A DNA stretch of 15,163 bases from Hyphomicrobiales bacterium (GCA_016210825.1 JACQTM010000186.1:1-15163), one strand, 5' to 3'; shown: positions 1 to 6,712, numbered from the stretch's first letter. Notes: generated by a model not told the origin, from the sequence alone. Made by a program: numbers and translations.

Positions 1-1
1 G

Positions 2-1156
2 CGCGCGGTGTCCAAGCGCCTTAATGATGGCGTCGGCTTCCTGATGAAGAAAAACAAAGTGACGATCATCTGGGGCGAGGCGAGCATCGAGGCGCCAGGC
101 AAGGTCGCGGTGAAGGCAAGTAAAAGCGAAGCGCCAAAGGGATCGCTCGGTGCCGGATCGTATCAATCAAAACACATCATCATCGCCACGGGGGCACGCC
201 CGCGCGTGCTGCCCGGCATCGAGCCGGACAAGAAACTGGTTTGGACCTATTTCGAGGCGATGGCGCCGGACCGCATGCCGAAAACGCTGCTGGTGATCGG
301 CTCGGGCGCCATCGGTATCGAATTCGCGAGTTTCTACCGCACACTCGGCGCCGACGTCACGGTTGTCGAAGTGCTGCCGCAAATCCTGCCCGTCGAGGAT
401 GTAGAGATCGCCGGTCTGGCGCGGAAGGCTTTCGAGAAACAGGGCATCAAGATCATCACCGGCGCCAAGGTGACGAAACTCGACAGGAAAGCCGATTCCG
501 TTGTCGCGACCATCGACGACGGTAAATCCAAACAAATACTGGAATTCGAGCGTGCGATCTCGGCCGTCGGCGTGGTCGGTAATATCGAAAATCTAGGATT
601 GGAAAAGCTCGGCGTCAAAACCGACCGCGGCATCATCGTGGTCGATCAGCTGAACCGCACGAATGTGCCCGGCGTCTATGCCATCGGCGACGTGTCCGGC
701 CCGCCCATGCTCGCGCACAAGGCCGAGCATGAGGGCGTCATCTGCGTCGAAGCAATCAAGGGAATCAAAGTCCATCCGATGAACAAGGCGATGATCCCAG
801 GCTGCACCTATTGCGCGCCGCAAATCGCCTCCGTCGGTCTCACCGAAGCAGCGGCGAAAGACATGAAAATCGACGTACGCATCGGCCGCTTTCCTTTTGT
901 CGGCAACGGCAAGGCGATTGCGCTCGGCGAAGACCAAGGCTTGGTGAAGGTCATTTTCGACAAGAAATCCGGTCAGCTTCTCGGCGCGCACATGATCGGC
1001 GCGGAAGTCACCGAATTGATCCAGGGCTACGTGGTTGCGATGAATCTGGAGACCACGGAAGAGGAGTTGATGCACACGGTTTTCCCGCATCCGACACTGT
1101 CGGAAACGATGAAAGAGGCGGTGCTCGACGCCTACGGGCGCGTGCTCAATATCTAA
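2..1156 (+). CDS. lpdA: Dihydrolipoyl dehydrogenase (E3), 5'-truncated by the window edge
   Basis: E3 flavoenzyme of 2-oxoacid dehydrogenase complexes: it reoxidises dihydrolipoyl groups and passes electrons through FAD to NAD+ in the cytoplasm. The reading frame is open from the first bases, so the gene begins outside the window. The FAD-binding Rossmann motif and the redox-active disulfide, which lie in the first 60 or so residues of the family, are therefore not visible. What is seen: the ATGARP turn, the NAD-binding GSGAIGIEF motif (from base 299), the second FAD contact 'GVYAIGDV', and the C-terminal dimerisation domain. The latter carries the catalytic His-Glu pair in HPTLSE, with His at 1088-1090 and Glu at 1103-1105. 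Neighbourhood with lipA suggests it is the pyruvate dehydrogenase-linked copy; the upstream pdh genes are not in view, so that is inference. Nothing looks broken in the visible part. Confidence 0.95.
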   Translation, partial: RAVSKRLNDGVGFLMKKNKVTIIWGEASIEAPGKVAVKASKSEAPKGSLGAGSYQSKHIIIATGARPRVLPGIEPDKKLVWTYFEAMAPDRMPKTLLVIGSGAIGIEFASFYRTLGADVTVVEVLPQILPVEDVEIAGLARKAFEKQGIKIITGAKVTKLDRKADSVVATIDDGKSKQILEFERAISAVGVVGNIENLGLEKLGVKTDRGIIVVDQLNRTNVPGVYAIGDVSGPPMLAHKAEHEGVICVEAIKGIKVHPMNKAMIPGCTYCAPQIASVGLTEAAAKDMKIDVRIGRFPFVGNGKAIALGEDQGLVKVIFDKKSGQLLGAHMIGAEVTELIQGYVVAMNLETTEEELMHTVFPHPTLSETMKEAVLDAYGRVLNI

Positions 1157-1184
1157 TCAATTTTTTGCAAACAGGGAGACAGTC

Positions 1185-1463
1185 ATGGGAGAGATGCAGG
1201 GCATCCTTGGACAACCCGGAGTCGGGCTGATCACCATGTTGATCATCGGCGTCATTGCCGGCTGGATCGCCGAAAAGGTGACCGCGTCCGACCACGGCAT
1301 CCTCACCAACATCCTGGTAGGAATCGCCGGCGCGTTCATCGGCGGCAAGCTCGCCGAAGTCCTGCAGATTCCAGTTTTTGGCTTCGTCCGGCTTCTGATC
1401 GCGGCGACGATCGGCGCGATCATTATTCTTTTCGTGTGGCGGCGGTTGCGTTCATCGTCGTGA
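1185..1463 (+). CDS. GlsB/YeaQ/YmgE-family small membrane protein
   Basis: A 92-residue integral membrane protein, 'transglycosylase-associated' by family name; the family is stress-induced in several bacteria but its biochemical role is not established. The sequence shows three hydrophobic, glycine-rich helices at about residues 12-30, 38-58 and 66-85. The family-typical features are 'GVIAGWIAEK' at the end of helix 1, 'ILVGIAGAFIGG' in helix 2, and a basic C-terminal end (WRRLR). The ATG start is supported by a good Shine-Dalgarno (AGGGAGA, 1173-1179) five bases upstream. It begins 28 bases after the lpdA stop on the same strand, so it may be co-transcribed with lpdA. Family assignment is by recognition of the pattern; no function beyond the family should be assumed. 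Confidence 0.85.
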   Translation: MGEMQGILGQPGVGLITMLIIGVIAGWIAEKVTASDHGILTNILVGIAGAFIGGKLAEVLQIPVFGFVRLLIAATIGAIIILFVWRRLRSSS

Positions 1464-1498
1464 CCCGCATCACCCGTCACGACGCCTGAATGCGCGCT

Positions 1499-2266
1499 TT
1501 ATTTTTTCGTGCTCGACGATGTCGAGCTGGTCGTCGATTTCGAGGATGACGTCGAGGACGTCGTGGTCGAGGAGCTCGACGATGTCGTGTAGGTGGAAGG
1601 TGCGGGCCGTGACGCGGTCACCGGTGCCGGTTTTGCCGGGGCGGTGGCGGTTGTCGTCGTCTGCTTCGCCACAGGCTGCGGCTTTACCGCCACGTTAGCT
1701 GTCGCCGGCTTCGCAGCCGCGGTTGCCGGGGTTGGTTTTGCCGGCGCGCTGGTAGTCGCCTGCTTCGTAGCGGCGGCAGCGGGATTTGGCTTTACGGCGG
1801 CGTTGGTCGTCACCGACTTCTTGGCATCGCCGGTAGCGAGTTTAGGCGTCGCGCCTTGCGCCGTCGTGCTCGAGGTGCGTACCTGAGTGGTGGGGGTGGA
1901 TGCCTGGGACTTGCCGGGCTCAGGGACAACGATTTTCTTCTTGGCGATAGCTTGAATTTGCGATTCACCGGTCGGCCGGCCGGATTTCTTGTAGTCATCG
2001 ATGGCCTGCTGTTGCGTACGCGGCGTCGGAGTACCGGCTTTGACCGCAGGCTTGGTTGGCGTATCGATATTCTCGCCGGATTTTACTTTGGCTTTTTCCA
2101 GGTTTGTTGTGCTTGCTGCGCCCTGCGAGCTGCGATTCACATCCTTCAACTGTTCGAGAGATTTGTTTGTCTTCTGGTTTTGATTGCCGCTCTGAGCCTG
2201 GATATTTGCCGGCAAGCCAACGAACGCAATCGTAAAAATTGCCAAGGTGGTTATCCTGATGAACAT
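1499..2266 (-). CDS. Exported low-complexity Ala/Pro/Lys- and Ser/Thr-rich protein of unknown function
   Basis: I do not recognise a family. The 255-residue product begins with a signal peptide: a hydrophobic stretch over residues 5-20 and a probable cleavage after Ala24 (…NIQA|QS). Next comes a polar Gln/Asn/Lys region (25-65), then a stretch with TPTPRTQQQAIDDYKKSGRP (79-98) that is the least repetitive part. An Ala/Pro/Lys/Thr linker-like region (140-223) contains a degenerate duplicated unit of about 35 residues. The tail is extreme: 28 of the last 32 residues are Ser or Thr, ending in Lys-Lys. No Cys, no catalytic motif and no second membrane helix are visible. The start is supported by AGGGAGA (complement of 2274-2280) seven bases upstream. 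It sits alone, antisense to both neighbours, between the E3 and lipA genes. A periplasmic or surface-exposed disordered protein is the reasonable inference. Confidence 0.72.
   Translation of the reverse strand: MFIRITTLAIFTIAFVGLPANIQAQSGNQNQKTNKSLEQLKDVNRSSQGAASTTNLEKAKVKSGENIDTPTKPAVKAGTPTPRTQQQAIDDYKKSGRPTGESQIQAIAKKKIVVPEPGKSQASTPTTQVRTSSTTAQGATPKLATGDAKKSVTTNAAVKPNPAAAATKQATTSAPAKPTPATAAAKPATANVAVKPQPVAKQTTTTATAPAKPAPVTASRPAPSTYTTSSSSSTTTSSTSSSKSTTSSTSSSTKK
1598..1810 (-). repeat. Degenerate tandem duplication inside the exported Ala/Pro protein gene
   Basis: Two adjacent units of about 105 bases, roughly 1703-1810 and 1598-1702, encode residues 153-188 and 189-223. Shared landmarks on the plus strand are GGTTTTGCCGG (1629 and 1734), CTGCTTCG (1660 and 1760) and GGCTTTAC (1680 and 1788). 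The spacings of 105, 100 and 108 show small in-frame insertions or deletions since duplication. In protein terms both copies read N-x-AVKP-x-P…KQ-x-TT…APAKP-x-P-x-T. Confidence 0.7.
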
Positions 2267-2311
2267 TGGCTAATCTCCCTGTGGCGGGTTTACGCAGAAT
2301 CCTGTTCGTGA

Positions 2312-2317
2312 ATATAG
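2312..2317 (-). promoter_or_regulatory. Possible -10 element for the exported Ala/Pro protein gene
   Basis: On the minus strand this reads CTATAT, which matches the usual alphaproteobacterial housekeeping -10 hexamer, and it lies about 45 bases upstream of the start codon. I could not find a good CTTGAC-like -35 at 16-18 bases, so the call is weak. Confidence 0.25.
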
Positions 2318-2330
2318 CAGATTTCTGAAC

Positions 2331-2374
2331 CTACGTACTTAGCTTGCGCGAGGGGGCGCGACTTCGTAGCTAAG
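2331..2374. repeat. Nested inverted repeats just upstream of lipA
   Basis: CTTAGCT (2338-2344) is matched perfectly by AGCTAAG (2368-2374). CTACG (2331-2335) is matched by CGTAG (2365-2369), overlapping the first pair so that only one can form at a time. Between them GCGC occurs at 2346 and 2356 around GAGGGG. The block ends 26 bases before the lipA start, so it could be an operator or part of the mRNA leader. No T-run follows it, so it is not a terminator. Confidence 0.45.
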
Positions 2375-2400
2375 GGCATCGTGCGCCTTGCGGAGACCAT

Positions 2401-3357
2401 ATGACCGTCGTGCTCGACACCGTCAGCGTTCCAAGGCCCCGCCATCCGGAAAAGGCGCGTCGGCCCGACAGCGCGGTTTTGCCAAAGCCGGACTGGATTC
2501 GCGTGCGCGCGCCGGTTTCGCGCGGCTATGCCGAGACGCATGCGATCGTGCGCGCCAACGGTTTGCACACGGTCTGCGAAGAGGCGAGTTGCCCCAATAT
2601 CGGCGAGTGCTGGGAAAAGAAGCGCGCGACCTTCATGATCATGGGCGACACCTGCACGCGCGCGTGTGCCTTCTGCAACGTCAAGACCGGACTTCCGGGC
2701 CCGCTCGATCCCGCCGAGCCGGAGCATGTGGCGGAAGCAACCAGAAAACTCGGACTTACCCATGTCGTCGTTACCTCGGTCGATCGCGACGACCTCGACG
2801 ACGGCGGCGCCCGGCATTTTGCCGACACCATCCGCGCCCTTCGCGAGCGCTGCCCGAAGACGACTATCGAAGTACTAACACCCGACTTTCTACGCAAGGA
2901 CGGCGCGCCGGAGATCGTCGTCGCGGCCAAGCCCGATGTCTTCAACCACAATCTGGAAACCGTGCCCTCGCGCTATCTGACAGTGCGCCCCGGCGCGCGC
3001 TATTTTCACTCCATCCGCCTGCTGCAGCGAGTGAAAGAAATCGATCCCGCGATATTTACCAAGTCGGGCATCATGGTGGGGCTGGGCGAAGAGCGAAACG
3101 AGGTGCTGCAACTGATGGACGATCTGCGCACGGCGCATGTCGATTTCCTTACCATCGGGCAATATCTCCAGCCAACACGCAAGCACCATCCGGTCGTGCG
3201 CTTCGTGCCGCCCGAGGAATTCAAGGGCTACGAGGCGACCGCCTATGCCAAGGGCTTCCTGATGGTGTCCGCATCGCCGCTAACGCGATCGTCCCATCAC
3301 GCGGGCGAGGATTTTGCCAGGCTCAAAGCGGCACGAGACGCGCAGGCCTACCGCTGA
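2401..3357 (+). CDS. lipA: Lipoyl synthase
   Basis: Radical SAM enzyme that inserts two sulfur atoms into the octanoyl chain bound to lipoyl domains, making the lipoyl cofactor of pyruvate and 2-oxoglutarate dehydrogenases and the glycine cleavage system. The 318-residue product has the family's two iron-sulfur sites. The auxiliary (sacrificial) cluster ligands are Cys59, Cys64 and Cys70 in CEEASCPNIGEC, completed by a serine of the C-terminal RSSHHAGEDF motif (from residue 296). The SAM-binding CxxxCxxC is Cys85, Cys89 and Cys92 in CTRACAFC. Length is normal. The ATG at 2401 is preceded by GGAG (2392-2395) at five bases. Usually the RSS motif is followed by Tyr; here it is His, a mild change. 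It is the first gene of a probable two-gene unit with the START-domain gene and works on the same complex as the E3 encoded upstream. Confidence 0.97.
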   Translation: MTVVLDTVSVPRPRHPEKARRPDSAVLPKPDWIRVRAPVSRGYAETHAIVRANGLHTVCEEASCPNIGECWEKKRATFMIMGDTCTRACAFCNVKTGLPGPLDPAEPEHVAEATRKLGLTHVVVTSVDRDDLDDGGARHFADTIRALRERCPKTTIEVLTPDFLRKDGAPEIVVAAKPDVFNHNLETVPSRYLTVRPGARYFHSIRLLQRVKEIDPAIFTKSGIMVGLGEERNEVLQLMDDLRTAHVDFLTIGQYLQPTRKHHPVVRFVPPEEFKGYEATAYAKGFLMVSASPLTRSSHHAGEDFARLKAARDAQAYR

Positions 3358-3364
3358 TATTGCG

Positions 3365-3826
3365 ATGGCGGCATTCTCCACGACCCGGCGGGTGCGACAT
3401 ACCGCCTCCGAGATGTTCGATCTCGTTGCCGATATGGAACGTTATCCGCAATTTGTTCCACTTTGCCAGGCGATGAAGGTCAGGCAGCGAATTGCCGAGC
3501 CCGAAGGCGTCGAGATCGTCGTCGCCGACATGACCGTCGCCTACAAGATGCTCCACGAAAGCTTCACCAGCCGCGTGACGCTTGACCGCGCCAACTTGCG
3601 AATCCTGGTTGAGTATCTTCGGGGCCCGTTTCGCCGCATGGAAAACCGCTGGGAATTTCACCCATTGGGCGCACATAACTGCGACGTGAAATTTTTCATC
3701 GACTACGAGTTCCGCAGCCGCGCGCTTGGTCTCCTCATGGGTGCGGTATTCGACGCCGCATTTCGCCGTTTCGCCGAAGCCTTCGAGCGCCGCGCGGATG
3801 CAGTCTACGGCAAGGCCAGTGGCTAA
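3365..3826 (+). CDS. RatA/COQ10-family START-domain (SRPBCC) protein
   Basis: A 153-residue single-domain protein of the polyketide cyclase/START superfamily. Its family is annotated two ways: as ubiquinone-binding COQ10-like protein (mitochondrial Coq10 is a relative) and as RatA-type 'toxin'. Visible hallmarks are the N-terminal strand with RRVRHTASEMFDLVADMERYPQFVPLC, and the late 'FIDYEFRSRALGLLMGAVFDAAFRRFAEAFERRA', a strand plus the long C-terminal helix that closes the lipid cavity. I chose the ATG at 3365, seven bases after the lipA stop, because the conserved domain begins immediately after it; an upstream ATG at 3314 would add 17 non-conserved residues read from within lipA. There is no clear Shine-Dalgarno, so translation may be coupled to lipA. 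No RatB-like (RnfH) partner gene is present, which favours the quinone-binding reading. Confidence 0.88.
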   Translation: MAAFSTTRRVRHTASEMFDLVADMERYPQFVPLCQAMKVRQRIAEPEGVEIVVADMTVAYKMLHESFTSRVTLDRANLRILVEYLRGPFRRMENRWEFHPLGAHNCDVKFFIDYEFRSRALGLLMGAVFDAAFRRFAEAFERRADAVYGKASG

Positions 3827-4332
3827 GTTTCAGCCTTTGCCGTCTCCGCGATCTCGCGCAGCATCGCCAGCGCCTGCAATACCGAGCGTTTTCGTACCTC
3901 GCTTCGCCCAATATCGCCAAATCGGCGCGCATGGTGGATGAGGCCGCCGCCACGCCTGCCAGCGGCAAAATGCACAAGTCCAACTGGCTTTCCGGTGCTC
4001 GCGCCACCCGGCCCCGCGATCCCGGTGATGGAGATAGCGATATCCGCCGGCGCTCGCGCCAGCGCACCCTTAACCATCGCCTCGGCTGTCTCGCGGCTCA
4101 CCGCGCCGTGTTTTTCCAGAATCGCCGTCGGTACGCCAAGCATCTCGTGCTTGGCTCTATTGGCGTAGGTCACGAAGCCGCATTCGACGATGTCCGAGGA
4201 ACCGGGAATATCGGTCAGCACTGCAGTCAGCAGTCCGCCCGTGCAGGATTCGGCCGCCGCTAGTGTTAGTTTTTTATTTCGGAAAATATCGAGCACGTCA
4301 CGCGCGGCGTCCGCCAATTCACGATCAAGCAT
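3823..4332 (-). CDS. CinA C-terminal domain protein, nicotinamide-nucleotide amidohydrolase
   Basis: The 169-residue stand-alone CinA C-terminal domain (PncC type). Characterised members deamidate NMN to nicotinic acid mononucleotide in pyridine nucleotide recycling. Diagnostic motifs are AAAESCTGGLLTA (residues 25-37), 'GFVTYANRAKHEMLGV' (52-67), GAVSRETAEAM (76-86) and the glycine-rich SITGIAGPGG (101-110). The N-terminal MoCF-like domain of full CinA is absent, as is common. The ATG at 4332 is chosen because the domain begins directly after it. This start overlaps the ispDF stop in ATGCTTGA, pointing to translational coupling. The reading frame stays open upstream to 4503, but that part is the shadow of ispDF. 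Its TAG stop shares bases 3823-3826 with the TAA of the convergent START-domain gene. Confidence 0.92.
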   Translation of the reverse strand: MLDRELADAARDVLDIFRNKKLTLAAAESCTGGLLTAVLTDIPGSSDIVECGFVTYANRAKHEMLGVPTAILEKHGAVSRETAEAMVKGALARAPADIAISITGIAGPGGASTGKPVGLVHFAAGRRGGGLIHHARRFGDIGRSEVRKRSVLQALAMLREIAETAKAET

Positions 4333-5503
4333 CGCTGCCGCTCCAGGGCAGGCGAATGGTGGCGGTGGCGAGCGCCGCGATGCCCTCGCCGCGGCCGATG
4401 GCGCCCAGTCCCTCGCTGGTCGTCGCTTTGATGGCAACGCGATCCACTGAGACTTGCGCGATCTGTGAAATTCGCGCGCGCATGGCATCCCGGTGCGGTC
4501 CAATCTTTGGCGCTTCGCAGATGATCGTCACGTCAAGATGCGCGATCCGCCCGCCACGCGCGCGTACGCGGTCCACGGCGAAGGCAAGAAAGCGCTCGGA
4601 CGCGGCACCCCGCCACTTAGCATCGCTTGGCGGAAAATGCGCGCCGATATCCGCTTCCGCCAAAGCGCCGAGGATCGCATCGACAATGGCGTGCATGACG
4701 ACGTCGGCATCCGAATGTCCCGTCAATCCACGGTTATGGGTAATTCGTACACCGCCAAGCGTTACATGATTGCCGTCACCGAAAGCATGAATGTCGTATC
4801 CGGTGCCGGTGCGAATGTCGGAAGCGGCCGTGAATGCCGCTTGCGCGCGCAGGAAATCGTCATCGGTCGTCAGTTTTATGTTGCTGGGTTCGCCGGGAAA
4901 CTCCGTGACTTGCAGTCCAGCCCATTCGGCAAGCGCGGCGTCGTCGGAAAAGTTGTCCCGACCCGCGGCGGCGGCACGCCGATGTGCATCAAAGAATTTT
5001 TCGAATGCGAAGGCTTGCGGCGTCTGCACGATGCGCAGTGTGGCACGATCAAGCGTTTCGACGACATTGCCGCGATTGTCCACGCGTTTGACCGTGTCGG
5101 TCACCGGCAAGGCGGGAATTGCGGCTCCCGAATGCTCGGCTGCGGCTACGGCCCGACCGACTAGAGTACCGGTCGCGAAAGGACGGGCGGCATCATGGAC
5201 GAGCACGATATCGGGCGGCTGTGCGCTGATTGCCTTCAGCCCTGCATAAACTGAGGCTTGACGTGTTGCGCCACCAAAAACTGGGGCGGGGAGTGCAAAT
5301 CCCTCGGCAGCTGACGAAAAACGTTGCAGGTCATCCGGATGAATAACCGCCTGAACCCGACCGACCTGAGGATGCTCCGTAAACAAGGCAAGGCTTGCGC
5401 GGATGACCGGTGAACCATCAAGCAGACGAAACTGCTTGGGAACCTCACCGCCGACGCGTTGCCCGCGTCCCGCAGCAACAATTACGGCTGCAACAACCGT
5501 CAT
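4325..5503 (-). CDS. ispDF: Bifunctional IspD/IspF enzyme of the MEP isoprenoid pathway
   Basis: A 392-residue fusion of 2-C-methyl-D-erythritol 4-phosphate cytidylyltransferase (IspD, N-terminal) and 2-C-methyl-D-erythritol 2,4-cyclodiphosphate synthase (IspF, C-terminal), two non-consecutive MEP pathway steps. IspD shows the nucleotide-binding AAGRGQRVGGEVPKQF, LVHDAARPF and PVTDTVKRV motifs. IspF shows TGYDIHAF with the Asp-x-His zinc ligands, GLTGHSDADVVMHAI, ADIGAHFPPSD and the C-terminal TTSEGLGAIGRGEGIAA. The start at 5503 is chosen because GAGG (complement of 5510-5513) lies six bases upstream and the IspD domain begins at once; an ATG at 5611 would add 36 residues with no IspD similarity. 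Fusion is usual in alphaproteobacteria, so it is not odd here. It precedes and overlaps the CinA-type gene. Confidence 0.96.
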   Translation of the reverse strand: MTVVAAVIVAAGRGQRVGGEVPKQFRLLDGSPVIRASLALFTEHPQVGRVQAVIHPDDLQRFSSAAEGFALPAPVFGGATRQASVYAGLKAISAQPPDIVLVHDAARPFATGTLVGRAVAAAEHSGAAIPALPVTDTVKRVDNRGNVVETLDRATLRIVQTPQAFAFEKFFDAHRRAAAAGRDNFSDDAALAEWAGLQVTEFPGEPSNIKLTTDDDFLRAQAAFTAASDIRTGTGYDIHAFGDGNHVTLGGVRITHNRGLTGHSDADVVMHAIVDAILGALAEADIGAHFPPSDAKWRGAASERFLAFAVDRVRARGGRIAHLDVTIICEAPKIGPHRDAMRARISQIAQVSVDRVAIKATTSEGLGAIGRGEGIAALATATIRLPWSGSDA

Positions 5504-5534
5504 GCCGTGCCTCAACTGCCCAATGCTGGCTCCC

Positions 5535-5557
5535 CTTGCCTTTAGCGCCTTGGCAAG
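5535..5557. repeat. Inverted repeat CTTGCC/GGCAAG in the ispDF-dusB divergent region
   Basis: CTTGCC (5535-5540) and its exact complement GGCAAG (5552-5557) are separated by 11 bases, so the half-sites are centred 17 bases apart. It lies 32 bases upstream of the ispDF start, where a minus-strand promoter would be expected. Six-base arms can arise by chance, so the call is tentative. Confidence 0.35.
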
Positions 5558-5589
5558 CCGTCGCAATGGGAATTCACAATCAATACGAA

Positions 5590-5604
5590 TGCTGCAACGC
5601 AGCA
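5590..5604. repeat. Perfect compact dyad TGCTGC-AAC-GCAGCA upstream of dusB
   Basis: Six-base perfect arms around a three-base centre. The dyad ends one base before the possible -35 element for dusB (5606), which is a position where a regulator could act. As RNA it would be a tight hairpin, but no T-run follows, so it is not a terminator. Confidence 0.5.
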
Positions 5605-5605
5605 C

Positions 5606-5637
5606 TTGCACAGAGCGGAAAATTGGCTAAACTATAT
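5606..5637 (+). promoter_or_regulatory. Possible promoter of the dusB-ntrB-ntrC operon
   Basis: TTGCAC (5606-5611), a 16-base spacer and TAAACT (5628-5633) give a moderate sigma70-type match. A better -10 hexamer by alphaproteobacterial standards, CTATAT (5632-5637), overlaps it but leaves a spacer that is too long for the same -35. Either places the transcript start about 30 bases before dusB. Confidence 0.3.
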
Positions 5638-5671
5638 GCAGAATTAAAACTGCTCACTTTTTACGCAGGCT

Positions 5672-6712
5672 ATGATGCCCGCCAGTTCAACGCCAATGCT
5701 TCCAGTGATCGGCGGGATTCCCTTGGCCAATCGCGTTGCCCTTGCACCCATGTCGGGAGTGACTGACGCGCCTTTCCGGCGCCTAGTTGCTGGCCTCGGC
5801 GCAGGCCTTGTGATCTCCGAAATGACGGCGAGCCAGGCATTGGCCGAGGGACGGCCGCAGGCGCGTTTGCGCGCCGAGGGCAGGGGTGTGTCCCTTCACG
5901 TCGTACAAATCGCAGGCTGCGAGGCGCGCTGGATGGCGGAAGGTGCGCACATCGCCGAGGCCTCAGGAGCCGCTATCATCGACATCAACATGGGCTGTCC
6001 GGCCCGCCACGTTTTCGGCGGGCAGGCCGGCTCCGCGCTGATGCGCGACCTCGATCATGCCCTGACGCTGATCGACGCAACGGTTTCCGCGGCACGCGTG
6101 CCGGTGACGCTAAAAATGCGGCTCGGCTGGGATGCGCATTCGATCAGCGCGCCGGCGCTGGCAAAGCGCGCCGAGGATGCTGGCGTGAAGCTCATTACAG
6201 TTCACGGCCGCACCCGTTGCCAATTCTACAAGGGTCAAGCCGATTGGCACGCGGTGCGTGCGGTCACCGAGAGCGTTTCTATTCCCGTTATCGTCAACGG
6301 CGACATCAAAGACTTCGATGATGCCGACGCGGCACTGAATGCCTCGGGCGCGGAAATGGTGATGATCGGACGCGCGGCCCAGGGCCGGCCATGGCTCCCT
6401 GGTCAGATCGCGCGCTACCTCGCGACCGGGCAGCGGGAGCCTGCACCCGACCTTCGGATCCAAGCGGCAATGACAGCCGCCCTCTACGACGAAATGCTCA
6501 GCCACCATGGAGTCGAAGTCGGGCGACGCCACGCACGCAAGCACTTGGCGTCCTCGCTCGATGCCGCAGCCGTAATAGCCGGCGCGCCCGACTGGTTGCT
6601 CAAACATCATCGCGAAGCGGTGCTGACCTGCAACGATCCGGACAACACCGTGCGCTGTATGAATGAAGCCTACGATGCATTCGCCGCCCGCGCATGGAGG
6701 GCCGCAGCATGA
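5672..6712 (+). CDS. dusB: tRNA-dihydrouridine synthase DusB (historical name NifR3)
   Basis: FMN-dependent enzyme that reduces specific uridines in the tRNA D-loop using NADPH. The 346-residue protein starts with the TIM-barrel FMN motif NRVALAPMSGVTDAPFRRL (20-38). It carries the catalytic cysteine in INMGCPARHV (Cys109), then VTLKMRLGWD, ITVHGRTRCQFYKGQADW with the FMN/tRNA-binding region, VIVNGDI, and MIGRAAQGRPWL for phosphate binding. The C-terminal helical domain holds GRRHARKHL. Two adjacent ATGs (5672, 5675) and a third at 5696 are possible starts; only a weak AGG (5667-5669) lies upstream, so the exact start is uncertain. Its stop overlaps the ntrB start as ATGA (6709-6712). dusB-ntrB-ntrC is the classical nifR3-ntrBC operon of alphaproteobacteria. 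The link between a tRNA enzyme and nitrogen control is conserved but not explained by the sequence. Confidence 0.95.
   Translation: MMPASSTPMLPVIGGIPLANRVALAPMSGVTDAPFRRLVAGLGAGLVISEMTASQALAEGRPQARLRAEGRGVSLHVVQIAGCEARWMAEGAHIAEASGAAIIDINMGCPARHVFGGQAGSALMRDLDHALTLIDATVSAARVPVTLKMRLGWDAHSISAPALAKRAEDAGVKLITVHGRTRCQFYKGQADWHAVRAVTESVSIPVIVNGDIKDFDDADAALNASGAEMVMIGRAAQGRPWLPGQIARYLATGQREPAPDLRIQAAMTAALYDEMLSHHGVEVGRRHARKHLASSLDAAAVIAGAPDWLLKHHREAVLTCNDPDNTVRCMNEAYDAFAARAWRAAA

Noticed and set aside
1464..1512. Possible terminator between the GlsB-family gene and the exported protein gene (GCAT…ATGC then a T-run)
   Set aside because: The stem is only four bases with an 18-base loop, and the T-run partly encodes the Lys-Lys end of the opposite gene.
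3314..3364. Upstream ATG start for the START-domain gene
   Set aside because: It would add 17 residues read from within the end of lipA, and the conserved domain starts right after the ATG at 3365.
2388..3476. 362-codon plus-strand frame overlapping lipA in another register
   Set aside because: lipA in the other frame has all cluster-binding cysteines. This frame gives an Arg/Ala-rich product with no recognisable domain.
4493..5164. 223-codon plus-strand frame opposite ispDF
   Set aside because: It is antisense to a complete, motif-rich IspDF enzyme and lacks a credible start or domain.
5551..5566. Possible sigma54 promoter (TGGCAAG…CGCA) upstream of dusB
   Set aside because: The GG and GC doublets are one base too close and the -12 part reads CGC instead of TTGC; no better match was found in the gap.
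5504..5611. N-terminally extended IspDF from an ATG at 5611
   Set aside because: The extra 36 residues have no IspD similarity, while the ATG at 5503 has GAGG at six bases and leads directly into the domain.
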